Assembly: GCA_021613535.1 (NCBI GenBank)
Contig: CP075497.1
Span: 10,850,001 to 10,914,000, forward strand
Direction: 5' to 3'
Length of the DNA: 64,000 bases
DNA from: Adineta vaga
Taxonomy: Eukaryota; Rotifera
The translations under genes were made by a program, and so were the position numbers. Numbering within the stretch: position 1 is the stretch's first letter; each line of letters begins with the position of its first letter. Positions 35,121 to 47,566 of this stretch are shown here, piece by piece. The notes beneath the pieces are model-generated. The model had not been told where the DNA came from. It saw only the letters and a program-made list of their open reading frames with translations, and ran no database searches.

Positions 35121-37968
35121 CATTTTCCTCTTCTCCCATTCATTCTCGTTTTATATGTTGTATACGTCTTACCCTTTCTCTTCTTTGGACGTCTATAGAA
35201 AACATTTATTTAAATATATATGTATTGTTTCATACAAGTCTTCTTTTCAAAGTATCAAAATCGTTTTTCTATACAAACACATCATCAATCATAAATGTTT
35301 TATTGACAGAAGAAAAAAAAACTCTTTTAAAGCTGGGCGAACATTAATCGCCGACGATTGATTGATTGATGGATTGTTCAAAAAAAATACATGTGGTATT
35401 TTCTGATTTCCTTTGTTAAAAAGCCTTCCAGGCGAATAGTTATTTATAAAACAATTTTCATGATTATGTAATACAGAAGATGAAATTATTCGATTCGGAG
35501 TCATTTATTACTTGACTATGACTACCTACTTGAAAAATGTTTCTTATATATAAAGATTTCGATTAACTACACCTAGTAGTTGAAGTTTACATATAATGCA
35601 TGATAATAAAGTCATAAAACAATTCATTAATCATTCAAGTACCAACATAGACGGTTGTTCAGAATTATTTTTATGAGCTTTTTATTGAAGATGTCTCAAG
35701 GCGAACAACTTTTATAAATATCTTAATAAACCTTGAATACAATTAGTAGCACGATCTTCATTCGTATTTTCATTATTCTTAAAAGTGTATTCTTCAAAGC
35801 GAAGGCTCATATCTTTGGTATGTTTATATAAAACATGTAATAAGCACAAAATATGATTAATTCTGGGAATAATTATATGTCTCTGTCAGATTGACTGACT
35901 GGAAAAACATATTATCTAATCATTTAAAGGACTAATCTGTTATTGTTACTAATTCTATCAGACAGAAAATAGATAGCAAATTCATTTTTGCGTTTATAAT
36001 CATCAATCTCTCGAGTGAATAACTTTTAAATTGTTGTTATATGATTTGATATAAAATTTAAAGGTCATCACATCAAAAGTCAAACTTTGATGCTAAACCT
36101 ACTGAATTAAAGATTACATTTTTTTGTTGTTTGAAGGTTATTTCGTCACGAAAAGAAATTCAATAGTTCAACGTTAAATAAAAGAATTGAATGGATTAAA
36201 AAAGTTAAATTATGTACGATTTCATTTCTAATAGATCTTGATGGAGCACGTTATTATGATGTTAGATTAATTTTTTCCTCACAAATGAATAATGATAATG
36301 AGATATATCCTGATGATTCATTATCAAAAGAAATTATTAACTAAAAATTATTATTGGGGATTTTCGACATCAACGTGATGCATCATTATTACTTCAGAGA
36401 ATAGTTTTTGTTTAGAGATAGAAAAAGTTTCGTTCTCTATGTACTAGGATAGAGTGTTCTGATGAGACATATTTTCCGTGCTTGTTATCGTTATTCAGAA
36501 CATAGTGCTTTTATTAAAACAATTTTACTGTAAGAAATGGACGGAATACAACGAAGCCCTGTGAAAACTTGTTTTCAGTAGGAATACTGCCTGTATACAG
36601 ATCGAACAAAACGAAGCCGTTTAAAATGCGTTTTCGGAATGTATCGTTCGACGTGGGAACATATAGAACAGCTGTTACACAGATTAAATCACTTACAAAC
36701 TGATCCAGGTTTCGTAATTTTGTAAGTTTCAACTAATTTTTATGTATCACAAAAAAGGTTCTTTATTCTTCTTAGCTATGATGGTGTTGATGGAGCAAAA
36801 AACGTTTTACAACTTCCTCTATATCTTCTTCTTCTTCTAGCTACTGATGATGACAGTAGTTCAATACGACTGTTCAACGATTATTTTCTAATAGTAGTAA
36901 TACTTGCTATAATTAACTCTCTTGATGATGTATTTTCAGCATGTGGGCGTGAATGGAAAGGAGATACTCACAACCATACCAAGACGGTCGAGAAAAAAAC
37001 AGAAGTTAGAGCCAAGATATAGCAAAAATTATAATTACACGATAGAGTTACAATTCACCCATATATATGTTATATTTAACAGAAACATTTTCATCGAATC
37101 AAAAATACTTATTAGAGCCTGGATACTAAGTATATCTTTGTAGTGCAGATGTATTTACTTGCACTCTTTGACTAGATTGGATGGAAATGTTTAACTCAAA
37201 GGTACATATATTTACACTCATAGCCTTCGTGACGTATTGATGATCTTTTGAATAGAAAGTCTCAAGGTATTCTAATAATGAATAGATCTTTCCATGGAAA
37301 AAATCTCGCAATATAAAAAAGTCATTCGATTTCTCGATTTATGCCATGTCATCGTCTAAAGTTACAGTACAATGATTATAAATGCATATAGAGAACTTAT
37401 AGTGCACGTATTATTTTGTGGTTTATCATAGCTCTATAGGGCCTCTCTTATGCACAGACATCGAGCTCAGAACCAATTTATCAGCTGTATCAGTTTTTCC
37501 ATGCATATCAAAACTCTTGTTAAGCAAGCTCAAATAAACATTCATTATATTTATTGTATACTTTGCACTTTAATAAATAGTGTTGTACTGATATAGCGTT
37601 AGTTTTAAATTTTTAGTTTGCATTTTCATACGTTATATATTATTAAGAGTAATTATGTTCAACGAAGAAAATTGAAAAAAATCATGGCATATTCTCGCAC
37701 AAATGAACAGGTGAATTTCACTCTATATGAATATCATTTCTTTCTCATTATTTGTTTGACTAAAGCGGAGGAACATATTTTATAACTATTATTAAAAAAA
37801 AAGAGTTACGAGTCAATTAGTTAACGTTTAATTGCATGGGAAACAAACGTTTTATATAAATATTCTCTCTCTCGCTCTCTCTCTCTAAATATATATATAC
37901 AAATGAATTAATACAGCAATAATACTGATATCATTGAGGAAAACTATTTCTATAAAAGAAAACCTATC
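35121..37968. other. Gene-poor region with possible coding relics
   Basis: Mostly non-coding. Two short stretches look protein-like. At 36188-36343 the frame reads IEWIKKVKLCTISFLIDLDG and ends in a stop. At about 36629-36790 a frame with WEHIEQLLHRLNHLQTDPG joins, across a possible gtaag...cttag intron, to YDGVDGAKNVLQLPLYLLLL. Neither has a convincing start or family. They may be pieces of a decayed or unrecognised gene. A CT/AT microsatellite lies at about 37863-37901. Confidence 0.35.
36629..37020 (+). pseudogene. Possible relic of an unrecognised gene
   Basis: An open frame (WEHIEQLLHRLNHLQTDPGF) appears to continue after an intron at about 36723-36775 as YDGVDGAKNVLQLPLYLLLL and an acidic stretch to a stop near 37020. 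There is no upstream start and no recognisable family. It may be decayed or chance coding. Confidence 0.25.
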
Positions 37969-38946
37969 ATGTCAACAAATATGTTATATGCAGATATTGG
38001 TAAACAAATAACTATATATGGGGGAATTTCGATTATCATAACCGGTGTCTTAGGTGAATCTCTGAATATTATTGTATTTACAAGTCTGAAAACATTTCGA
38101 CAAAGCTCATGTGCTTTTTATTTAACAATTATGTCTTTAGTAAATATTGGTCAACTAGTTACTGGTGTGCTCTCCCGAGTCACAACCGCAATATATAATC
38201 AAGATGAAACTGATAGTTCATTGTTTTATTGTAAATTTCGAATATATTTTGTTTCAGTTTGTGGAATAATATCATTCACATGTTTTTGTTTGGCTGCAAT
38301 TGATCAATATTTTGCAACATCTTCTCGACGTCGTTTGCAACTTTTGTGTAATATTAAATTAGCTAGACGTCTGGTTATAATATTCAGTGTTATTTGGATT
38401 CTACATCCAATTCCATACATCATCTTTAATGATCGTGTTCGATCATCCATTACTGGGAAAGTTACATGTACATTGACAAACACAATTTATGTACAATATC
38501 GTACATATGTTAATGTTCTGCTGTTTCTGGGTATTTTACCCAGTTGTATTCTAATTTTATTCGGAATCATGGCTTATTATAATGTACGTTGTCTGAGTTA
38601 TTACGCCGTACCACTTGTTCGACGAGAATTAGATAAACAATTAACAATGATGGTTTTAGTACGAATTGTTATTTTTAGTTTTGTTATTTTTCCGTACATT
38701 ATTACGACTATTCTTCAAGCAAATATCAACCTCTTTAACGATCCTACTGTTAAAGCACAAATTCAATTAAACTGGACTATAACTCTTATTATATCTAATT
38801 TAAATTATTCAGTAAGTTGTTATTCAATGAAGTTTTAATTTAACTTTTTGCTTTCCATGTAATTTTACAGTCCATTTTACGTATATATTTTTGTATCGGA
38901 ACGATTTCGTCGTCAATTAATTCACATATTATTTAGAAATCTTTAG
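37969..38946 (+). CDS. Rhodopsin-like seven-TM receptor (orphan GPCR)
   Basis: Exon 1 is 37969-38831 and exon 2 is 38871-38946, giving 312 aa. Seven TM segments are visible, beginning ITIYGGISIIITGVLGESLNI. The TM1 Asn (ESLNI) is present. The TM3 Cys (FYCKFRIYF) and ECL2 Cys (VTCTLTN) can form the usual disulfide. The DRY position reads AIDQYFATS, a DQY variant. The TM7 motif NPFYVY appears only if a 39-nt intron (38832-38870, donor gttttaa, acceptor tttacag) is removed; it is followed by the basic helix 8, FVSERFRRQL. The more obvious donor at 38812 would break the frame. The ligand is unknown. The style resembles large lineage-specific peptide-receptor-like families. Confidence 0.82.
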
Positions 38947-40258
38947 GATTATTGTAAACGACCAACAAGAATAATAATCAATAATCAAGTAATACCAATA
39001 TCGTGAGCAGATTCTGAGTTTTTCGTCCATGTTATACTGTGAAAATATATAGAATTCGTTTGAAAATTTACATTTGTTGTCCTCTTGAACTCGTATCATA
39101 TTTTCTTTTGTTTTAATATCATTTTTGAAATCCATGAAGATACGCGCGAATAACAAGAAAGAAAAGAAAAAGTATGAAGAGAAACATAGTCTTATTTCTT
39201 GCATTTTGAGCAGACGCACAACGTGAGATTTTATATCGAAATCATTGTCTTCTATAATAGGTGCAAGAATTCTTCAGACACGAAAATTTATGTCAATTAA
39301 GATTGCATCTGAATAACATCCAACCATATCTCTTTATAGTTATCATCTCAAAGCCTGTACTATGAAAAACAGAATCCGTGATTCGACGCCAACTGAAATG
39401 GTAGCAGTAACATTATACCCTTGATGTAGATGCTGTTCAACACACTGATGTATTATCTGGTTGTGTGTATATCATACAAAATGGTCTGATTATTCAATCG
39501 ATGAACTTATCATTTGAAGTAAAAACCGCATAGCCTCATTCAAACATTACTTCTCATACGCCTTTAAAAACAAGTATCAAACCTTGAAAACATCTTACGG
39601 ATTTTCTTATTAATTATTTATTTCAATCAGATATCTTCATTTCTTTCTCAAATCAATCATACTAAAAGGTTTTAAAAAGTGAAGTGCTTTTCCTCCAGAT
39701 GTATATATTTATTTTTATTTTGAACAATACTATATTCGTAGAAAAAGAATGCACATTAATGAAAATGGAAATATTTTATTCTACAGAAGAAATGATTTAA
39801 TAAATTAACAAAAATCAAATTTAGTTTCTTTTTTCGAATCAGGTGTGTGAAAATTAGATTTGTATACGTTGATAATTAATGGTAAATACACATGCATTAC
39901 TTGCTATTACAAAAACATCAATAAAAATGTAATCAAATGAAATAATTTCGTTTTTGTTACCGATTTGACACTGATTTGAAAGGTGGATAGTGTATTCGGA
40001 TGTGGATAACTGATGATGTAACCACGTTTCACCAAACTTGTGTGACCTCAAGTACGCGAACAGTGTCCTTATCCGTTCTCAAATAACGTCTCCTTGCGCG
40101 AAAGGTAGGTACGTTGTCGTTCGATGAAAATATTTTCTTCTTTCTTGTGCCGCTTGATTGACAGCTTTCACAATATATCCAAATGCTATATAAACTATCT
40201 TATTGAATCTATCATACAAGTATTTCTTTGGGATTTTTAAACGAGAATAGTCGATATA
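38947..40258. other. Intergenic DNA with a possible coding scrap
   Basis: AT-rich. A 37-codon frame at 39420-39533 (LDVDAVQHTDVLSGCVYIIQ...) looks protein-like and ends in TAG, but has no start, splice support or family. The last 200 bp should contain the ABCG promoter. Nothing else is recognised. Confidence 0.35.
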
Positions 40259-43154
40259 ATGCTGTCAACGAAAAAACAACGAACGAAAGAACAAGAAGTC
40301 GCCTTGAATATGAGACAACCAAATAAATACAATACTGCCCAGATAAATCAAGTAAAAATATTAGAGTTAAAATAAGTTCTAATTAACAAGTTTTCTCTAT
40401 AGAAATATGAACCACCAGCATATAATAATCGTTTCCAATCTGATCCATCATCGAAAATACGACCATTAAGATCAAGAGCATCAGAAACGACAAATAACGG
40501 TGATTTTGTCAAACCAGAATTACCTGAATTTTTACAAAATATGGGTCCTGGTCTATCACCAATAAAAGAAAATCCACCAATTACCGTTTCATGGCTAAAT
40601 GTGCGAGCACAAGCACCTTCAAAACAAAATTTTATTGCACGAAAAATCAATGAATGTTTGGGTAAAGAAGTAACAGGACCTAAAGTTTTACTGAAAGGTG
40701 TTAGTGGTATCGTTAAATCAGGTGAAATGTGTGCAATCATGGGTGCTAGGTATGTTATCTTTTATTTTTGAAAATCTGTACATTTGTTTTTAAATTAGTG
40801 GTGCTGGTAAAACAACGCTATTGAATATAATAACACATCGTCGACCAGGTAAACTGCAAATCGATGCTGATGTTCGAATCAATGGTCGTCATATGCAAAA
40901 AGATATATCTGGAGTATCTGGATTCGTTCAACAAGAAGAATTATTTATTGGTTCATTAACTGTTCGAGAACATCTTCGATTTCATGTATGTTTAATACAA
41001 AGAATAGAAATCATTATATTTTTTTTCTTTCATATAGTCAATGCTTCGTCTGGGAAAAGAATTTACCAAAGATGAACGAGAAAATCGTGTCAATGAAGTT
41101 TTACAATTTGTATGTGATTATTTTATGTTTTTTTTTTCGAACAAATTCTATTTGTAAACTTTAGCTTAATTTAACTAAAACTGAAAATACAACTATTGGT
41201 ATCACTGGTATTGTGAAAGGTCTATCTGGTGGTGAAAAACGTCGTCTAACATTTGCCACTGAAGTAAATAAAAAGTTTGATATTTTATTCAGAATTTGTA
41301 AATTTGATTCTTTATAGATTCTCAGTGATCCTCCCTTACTTTTCTGTGATGAACCAACTTCAGGTTTGGATTCATCTATGGCATTTATTCTTGTACAAGC
41401 AATGAGAAAATTAGCTGATCAAGGCAAAACAATTATTTGTACTATTCATCAACCATCCTCAGAAATATTCTTTCTTTTCGACAGGTAAAAACACGTTATT
41501 CTATTTTCACCTTTCATAACAATATGTCTTTGTTTTTTAGATTATATTTATTAGCTGAAGGTCGAATCGGATATTTTGGTTCTTTGGAAAAAGCACCGCA
41601 TTCTTTCGACAGTAAGATTTAATATAATAGAACAAAACAATGGTCTAATATTTCTCTTTTACAATAGGTTTAATTTGGAAATTCCACGAAATTATAATCC
41701 AGCGGATTTTTATATTCAAAAACTTGCCATTTATCCAAAAACACGTGAAGAAAATCTTGCACAAATTGAAGTAAACAATTCATTGATCATGTTTCTTTAA
41801 GGAAAATTTTTCTTCATTTTAATTTCAGCGAATTTGTAATGCTTATGAAAAGTCTCCACAACATTCTCGTTATATGTCCGAAATCATTTCGCTTCATTCT
41901 TCACATTCAGATGAAGTTCAAACTGATTTTTTCTCAAATTTATGTCGACGATGGTTTTCAAAAAATGAAAATGTCGATTCAGATGATATTGATGTTCAAC
42001 AGACGAATAAATCACGATATAAGACGGGTGGTTTTGTTCAACTTCGTTGGTTAATCTGGCGAGATTTTATCAATATGTTTAAAAATCCATTTGAAATTCG
42101 ACTTCGTCTTTTTCTTGCTGTTGTATGTTATACAAGAAATTTTCTTTATTTAATTTTCTTTCAATCTGATTATTTTCTAGTTTCTCGGTGTTCTTGTTGG
42201 TCTTCTCTATATTCGTCTTGATTATGATCAAACAGCTGTACAAAATATGAATTCCTTACTTTTCTTAATTATCATCAATACCTCATTTTCTAATATATTT
42301 GCTGTTGTACAAGTAAATAGTTTATAGATAATCTGAATAATTAAGCAAAGTATATATTTAATTGTAGAGTTATACAAAAGAATATCCAATTTTTTATAAA
42401 GAATATGACGATGCTGTTTATCGAGTAACACCTTATTATTTTGCGAAATTTTTCACTGAGGTAAGTTGAAATAGGAAAGATTAGTAATATGAAATTATTC
42501 TTTGTTTGGAATAGCTTCCTTTATTTGCAACAACGACAATTATTCAATTGGCAATTACATATTGGATGACAAATTTGTATTCATCAGCAAAACGATTTTT
42601 TATCTTTGCTGGAATTATAATTTTGACAAGTTTTGCCTCGGTTGGTCTTGGTTCAGTTTTATCGGTTATTGCAAACACACCTGATCAAGCTCAAGCATTA
42701 CAAATACCAATTCTTCTTCCACTAATGGTTTTTGGTGGTTTCTTTTTAAATAATCAGTATGATTTAGCAGATGTTTTAGTAAGAAAAGAAAAACTATTTT
42801 ACCTTTTTATAATTTAGATCAGGTCAAGAATGGTTGAAATGGATTAAGTATATTAGTTGGTTTTATTATGCAAATGAAGCCTTAATTATCAATCAATGGT
42901 CAGATGTAGATAATCTACCATGTGACAATCTTGAAGCAGGACTTCCATGTTATCGTAATGGAGATGAAATTTTGAAATTAGTTGGTTTTGATAGAGTAAA
43001 ATATGAATGAAAAATTTCAGTTCAAATCTCATTTTGATTCTCTTTTGTTTAGTCGCATTTGGGTCGAGATATTGGTTTAATCGTTGTTCTATGGATTGCA
43101 CTACGAGCTTTGAGTTACTTTATCTTGTTAATTAAATCTCGCAAACACAAATAA
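40259..43154 (+). CDS. ABCG-family half-transporter, with a possible 1-nt frame lesion
   Basis: Domain order NBD then TMD is that of ABCG/White. The Walker A is split by an intron (MGA|SGAGKTT, about 40741-40815). Q-loop GFVQQEEL, signature [11 protein letters not shown] (about 41214-41245), Walker [13 protein letters not shown] and H-loop CTIHQPSSE follow. [12 protein letters not shown] leads to the TMD, with [28 protein letters not shown]-type helices, [14 protein letters not shown] and a short extracellular loop with cysteines ([12 protein letters not shown]). Near 41611 the exon ends GAC A|gtaag while the next exon needs two carried bases to read [12 protein letters not shown], so the frame is lost by one base. 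A single missing G at the donor would explain it. The 42758 junction instead resolves with donor gtatga. Substrate unknown. Confidence 0.85.
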
Positions 43155-43259
43155 TAATAATCATTTTATTTTTGTGTTGAAAGCTTTTTTGAAATAGCGC
43201 TTTCGTTATATATAAATATTAGTTCATTTTTCTTTTATTCGATGTGACATGCTTGATGT

Positions 43260-44275
43260 ATGTCTAATCGAGGATCGAAATATTCGAATAAAAAGCAAAT
43301 TTTAAAATCCAAGAAAACAGATCATTCATCAAATTTATTCGTTCGAAATTCGAAAAGTTTAATTAGTACGACGAAAACTACTGAGACTCATGAAACGTGT
43401 CCTTTACTAAAAAATCAACGACAAAATGATGAAAATAGTACAATAACACGGTAACCACAAAAAAATGTTTACCTTTCTATTTCTCATGAATACAATTAAT
43501 CAAAAGAGAAACACAAATCGATAAATCCATCGAATTGGAACAGACTATTGATCGGGAATTTCAAGCACTCGATATTGATGCAGATGGTTATGTTTCTATC
43601 ACTGATATGCAATCAGTATTGAAGTAAGAAATAGAGACATCTTTCTATCAACTTATGTTAGATATCATTTGTTCTATGACATTTTTTCTGATCTTATTAT
43701 TCTTCAGAATATTCAAATTTTATAGAAATTATGCCTGGAGTTACGTTTACTCGAGTCAAACATGTGACAGTTATTTTCTATGTAGTTGCGCATAATGTAC
43801 AGGTACTTTTAATTTCTTGTCCTTGAGTCAACGGAGTACTCATGCGTATCCGACGACAGGTTTTAATTCAAAATAGAAATTTCATATTTTGTTTTTCAGA
43901 AATTTTTCTCATATATATAATTCAAATGAAATAATGTTACGTATCTTTGATGAACTTGATCGAAATCATGATAAACGAATATCACGACAAGAATTTCAAG
44001 TCTATAAGAACGTTCTATTAGATTATCAAAAACGTTTTCATCGATCAACATTCGAAGAAAAATTAGATTCACTATTTATTCTATTCGATCGAAATCAAGA
44101 TAACTATATTTCACGACATGAAATTCGTGAAACTATGCATAATCTTGGTGAATATATTGACGATGATCTTATTGAAGAAATGATGCAAACAGCTGATACA
44201 AATCATGATGATCGAATAAGTCGAGATGAATTTAAACGACTTCTTTTACAATTACATTCAAAAAAAACAGATTGA
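43260..44275 (+). CDS. Four-EF-hand calcium-binding protein
   Basis: Three exons. The N-terminal 65 residues are basic and Ser/Thr-rich. Four EF-hand loops follow: DIDADGYVSITD, DRNHDKRISRQE, DRNQDNYISRHE and DTNHDDRISRDE. The last three keep Asp-1, Asn-3, Asp-5 and Glu-12; the first has Asp at position 12, which usually weakens binding. Calmodulin-like layout, but too diverged to name. The start at 43260 (MSNRGSKYSN) is chosen because the ATG at 43256 reads into an immediate stop. It lies 105 bp after the ABCG stop on the same strand without a good acceptor, and converges on AKAP17A with a 52-bp gap. Confidence 0.85.
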
Positions 44276-44327
44276 TTTTTTCATATTTTATTCATTAGAC
44301 ATCAACTATGGGTTTTATTTTACAATA

Positions 44328-46165
44328 TCAAAACACTTTTCGTTCGTTAATTGTTGTTCGTTTTCGAAGAATATCATCAATAGTTTCATCTTTTTGATAG
44401 AATTCTTTTCGTAATTCATTTAATTGTGCTTCAATCATATCTTTATTGTTACTGGTATTCAATGGTTTATATTCTTTAGTTGTTGTTAACGATGAAGTTG
44501 GCATAAATGATGAAAGATTATTTGCATTTGTTACATCCATATCCATACCACGTAAACGTTGTTCTTGAAGTTCACGTTCTTTTTTATTGAGTTCTTCTTG
44601 AGCGATTTGTACCTAAGAGAAAAATAAAATGAAAGAATGATTGACTTTTTTTGAAATATTACTTTAACACGATTGAATAATTCTTCAAGTAATCTCATTG
44701 ACTCTAATTTTCGATGAGCAATTAACATTTTTCGTTCTTCTAAAGCAATTTTCATTGCTAAAGTTTTTTCTTCATGTAAACGTTTACGTTCTAAACGTTT
44801 TAATCGTCGTTTTTCTTCTCTAAAAATATCATCAATGGTATTCAATTGATTAAATAATTTAGTCTATCTCTACCGTTGTCGACGACGAGCATCTTTTGGT
44901 ATATCTTTGCTGCCTACTTCATCTTCAGCTTCAGCATCTTGTAATTCAATTCTTAAACTAAAATCCAAGAAAGATTATTTGTATTCATAATTATGATGTT
45001 CATTTACCGTTCAATTTCTTTTCGACGTTCATCTTCATCACGAAGTCGTTGAACATCAGCTTGTTTTAATTTATTTATTTCAGTTGCTTTCATTTGTTCA
45101 ATGCGACGTTTTTTAATCATTCGATCTGATAAATGTCTGGTACGATCAAAATCTACCTATAAATTAAAATACGTAATAACACATCGACTATATTTCAATA
45201 CATACTTTAATATTTGCAGTATAAGCTGCATTGATTTCATCAATTAACATTAATTTCATATTACGGCAAGCATCCATTGCTTTGACAAAACCAATATATT
45301 CACTATATTGAATATATGCATCGAATGTTGTATCCTGTTGGATAGGAAGATTGCCACCCATTGTACGATATGGATCAAGACAAGGAAGATCACAACAACG
45401 AATTTCACCGAAAGCTGAAAAGACTTGTTGTACGATATCAACAGATGGTTTATTTTCTTTATCGTCAATATTTGAAGCTGAAGATGATACAGGTAAACCA
45501 GTAGGACCAATAGCTGCTGCAGCAGCATGAGCAGCTTGTAAGGGATTTTGTTTTGCCTAGAAGAAACCCAAGAGTATTCATAGAAGATATAATAAAGTAG
45601 AAAATTAGCTAAGGGAGATAATTACCTGAAACCATCGTATTGGTAAACCTTCAATATGAATTGTATCTGCACGTTCACCTGGTTTGGTTTCATTCATACC
45701 TTTACTTTCACGAAAAAATGTTTCCCATTCCGTTCTTGTTGGATATGATAATTTAGCTTCGGCTGCACGTAAACGAAATTCACTGCCTGATGTTTCTAAT
45801 CGAATAAGTGCATTATCCAAACGTGTTAAACAACTACGTGCAATCGCTTTTGATTCTAATTCACCTTCAAAACGAAATAATTCTCCAGCACTCTTCAATA
45901 AACGTAAAAAAACGAATTCATCCGGTAAAATTAATTCTCGAATTTTATCCATAATTTCCCATGATGGTATTGTTGCACCGGCGACACGCATTGCTGGTGG
46001 TATAGGTACACTGATATTAATACGTGCAATTGGCTTTAAATACATTCGCTAAACAACGAAGATAAAATAGAAACTAAGATTTGTATGTAAAAAGTATCTA
46101 CTTACTAGTGCTTCACATAGATCGACTCGTTCGCTCAGATCTTTACACTGTGAAATATTTGACAT
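44328..46165 (-). CDS. AKAP17A: AKAP17A (XE7/SFRS17A) homologue, splicing-linked PKA anchor
   Basis: Start at 46165: MSNISQCKDLSERVDLCEAL then MYLKPIARINISVPIP. Conserved blocks are GATIPSWEIMDKIRELI, LFRFEGELESKAIARS, YPTRTEWETFFRESKGMNE, PGERADTIHIEGLPIRWF (followed by an Ala-rich insert not in vertebrates), FSAFGEIRCCDLPCLDPYR and KVDFDRTRHLSDRMIKKRR. A long basic Glu/Arg/Lys coiled coil follows. The order is that of XE7/AKAP17A, an SR-like nuclear speckle protein that affects alternative splicing and anchors PKA. The stop of NUDT6 is only 43 nt upstream on the same strand, with tttcttttttcag between them. Confidence 0.9.
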
Positions 46166-46208
46166 GATGATTTTTCTTTATCTGAAAAAAGAAACAATGT
46201 TAGTTAGA
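46166..46208 (-). promoter_or_regulatory. 43-nt intercistronic gap with trans-splice-acceptor-like site
   Basis: Read on the minus strand, the NUDT6 TAA is followed by a T/C-rich tract ending tttcttttttcag (AG at 46182-46183), then 16 nt to the AKAP17A ATG. There is no room for a conventional poly(A) site plus promoter. Confidence 0.6.
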
Positions 46209-47566
46209 TTATTTACTAGTTTTTATTGAACGTGTAAAAAATTCAAAAGATTTTCCCGTCACAATTGATGGAATTTGTTCTGATGAAAAATCAATAGATT
46301 CTCTAAAACCATTTTGTAGACCAAACAATAATTGTTCAGCAACACGTCGTAAAATAGGATTTCTAGATTTCGTCGCTTCCTCAAGTTGTATCCATTTACA
46401 GTCAAGAATTTCATTTGGATCCATCTCTATCGTATCTGTTAATGCAGATAAACGACAAATAAAATATATATCAGACCGACCATGTCCACCTAATATAATG
46501 CAATTATAATCACAGATTATTTTCTGTATAAAAAAAGCAATACACATACCTGGATGATTATGTGACTGTCGAAATCCAATAATTGATTCAAATTCTAATC
46601 AATCAAAAATGTTTTGTTCTGTATTCAATAAAAAAAAACGTTTATGAAGATATACTTGACTGTATTCCAGTTTCTTCAAATACTTCTCGTATCGCACCAT
46701 CGGCTATACAACACAGACAATTTCAATAATCTTCTTCTTCTTCTTCTTCAAAGAAAATACTTTCTTACTTACCAATATCTTCCGAAAGTTCAGTAGCTCC
46801 TATAATGATACATTCACAATATAAATAATACAACGATTAAGAATCGAAATACATACCTCCAGGTAGCTAAAAGTAAATAATCAAAGTTTCTATTCGATAA
46901 TAAAAATATATTTGTATTACCTTCCAAAATTCAATATTTCTCACTCGTTCTTTTATGATTAATAGTTCATTTGTTTTCTCACGAAGAACAGCACCACCAA
47001 CTCCGACTAGATAACAATCGAAATTATTATTTACAGAATAAATTTCATTCGATATATACTTTGATGCCTAGAATACTTCTAAAATAAATCAAGAAAACTT
47101 ATTCATATCTACATACGTGGCAAATCGTGGTATCATTGATTTTGTTGGTAATAACCATTGATTTAATACAGCCATTCTTTCTTCTGCATTATGATAAGTA
47201 AAACCTTGTTTATTTTTAATAATTAAATAAAACTTCATAAGTATACATGTTTATTCTTCTACCTAATTCCGCAGCAATTGGTATCACATGTGCTTTTTCA
47301 ATTGGAATCCAAAGCCAAACCGATGTTCGTTTATCTTTTCGCCATTGTTCAAGTGAAACTATGAAATTATATTGGAAATTTTCTACATTCTACAAGATAT
47401 AACTACTTGAAAGTGTTTCTTTAATCGTTTTTATATCATTGGGCCAATCTGAAACACGAACTTTTGCAGCATTAAATCGATCGATTTCATATGGTAGAAT
47501 ACATGTTTGTGAAAATAATCGTCGTGAAATAATATTCAACGAAGGTCTAAGCGTAAAAAGGAACAT
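46209..47566 (-). CDS. NUDT6: NUDT6-type Nudix hydrolase
   Basis: Start at 47566 gives a mitochondrial-presequence-like MFLFTLRPSLNIISRRLF, then the NUDT6 N-domain (SLEQWRKDKRTSVWLWIPI, AELGFTYHNAEERMAVL, QWLLPTKSMIPRFAT). After VGVGGAVLREKTNELLII comes a perfect Nudix box (G-x5-E-x7-REVFEETGI) built from three small exons including a 10-nt microexon. The C-part has HPGGHGRSDIYFICRLSAL and EILDCKWIQLEEATK. NUDT6 is the FGF2-antisense gene product of vertebrates; its substrate is not settled. All visible junctions keep frame. It is divergent from HDAC1/2 across 443 bp. Confidence 0.88.
46857..46866 (-). other. NUDT6: 10-nt microexon of NUDT6
   Basis: On the minus strand CTACCTGGAG is flanked by ...acttttag and gtatgta. 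With AAG before and GAGCTACTG after it encodes K-LPG-GATELSE, the conserved residues leading into the Nudix box. The next exon (46773-46799) is 27 nt. Confidence 0.82.

Noticed and set aside
38812-38946. Frameshift pseudogene reading of the GPCR
   Set aside because: An alternative donor at 38832 restores the frame and yields NPFYVY plus helix 8, so the gene appears intact.
39420-39533. 37-codon protein-like frame
   Set aside because: No start, no splice support and no family; kept only as a note in the intergenic entry.
42758-42819. Second frameshift in the ABCG gene after DLADVL
   Set aside because: Using donor gtatga at about 42759 instead of gtaaga gives [14 protein letters not shown] in frame.
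45684-46052. 122-codon plus-strand ORF opposite AKAP17A
   Set aside because: Complementary-strand shadow of a conserved AKAP17A exon.
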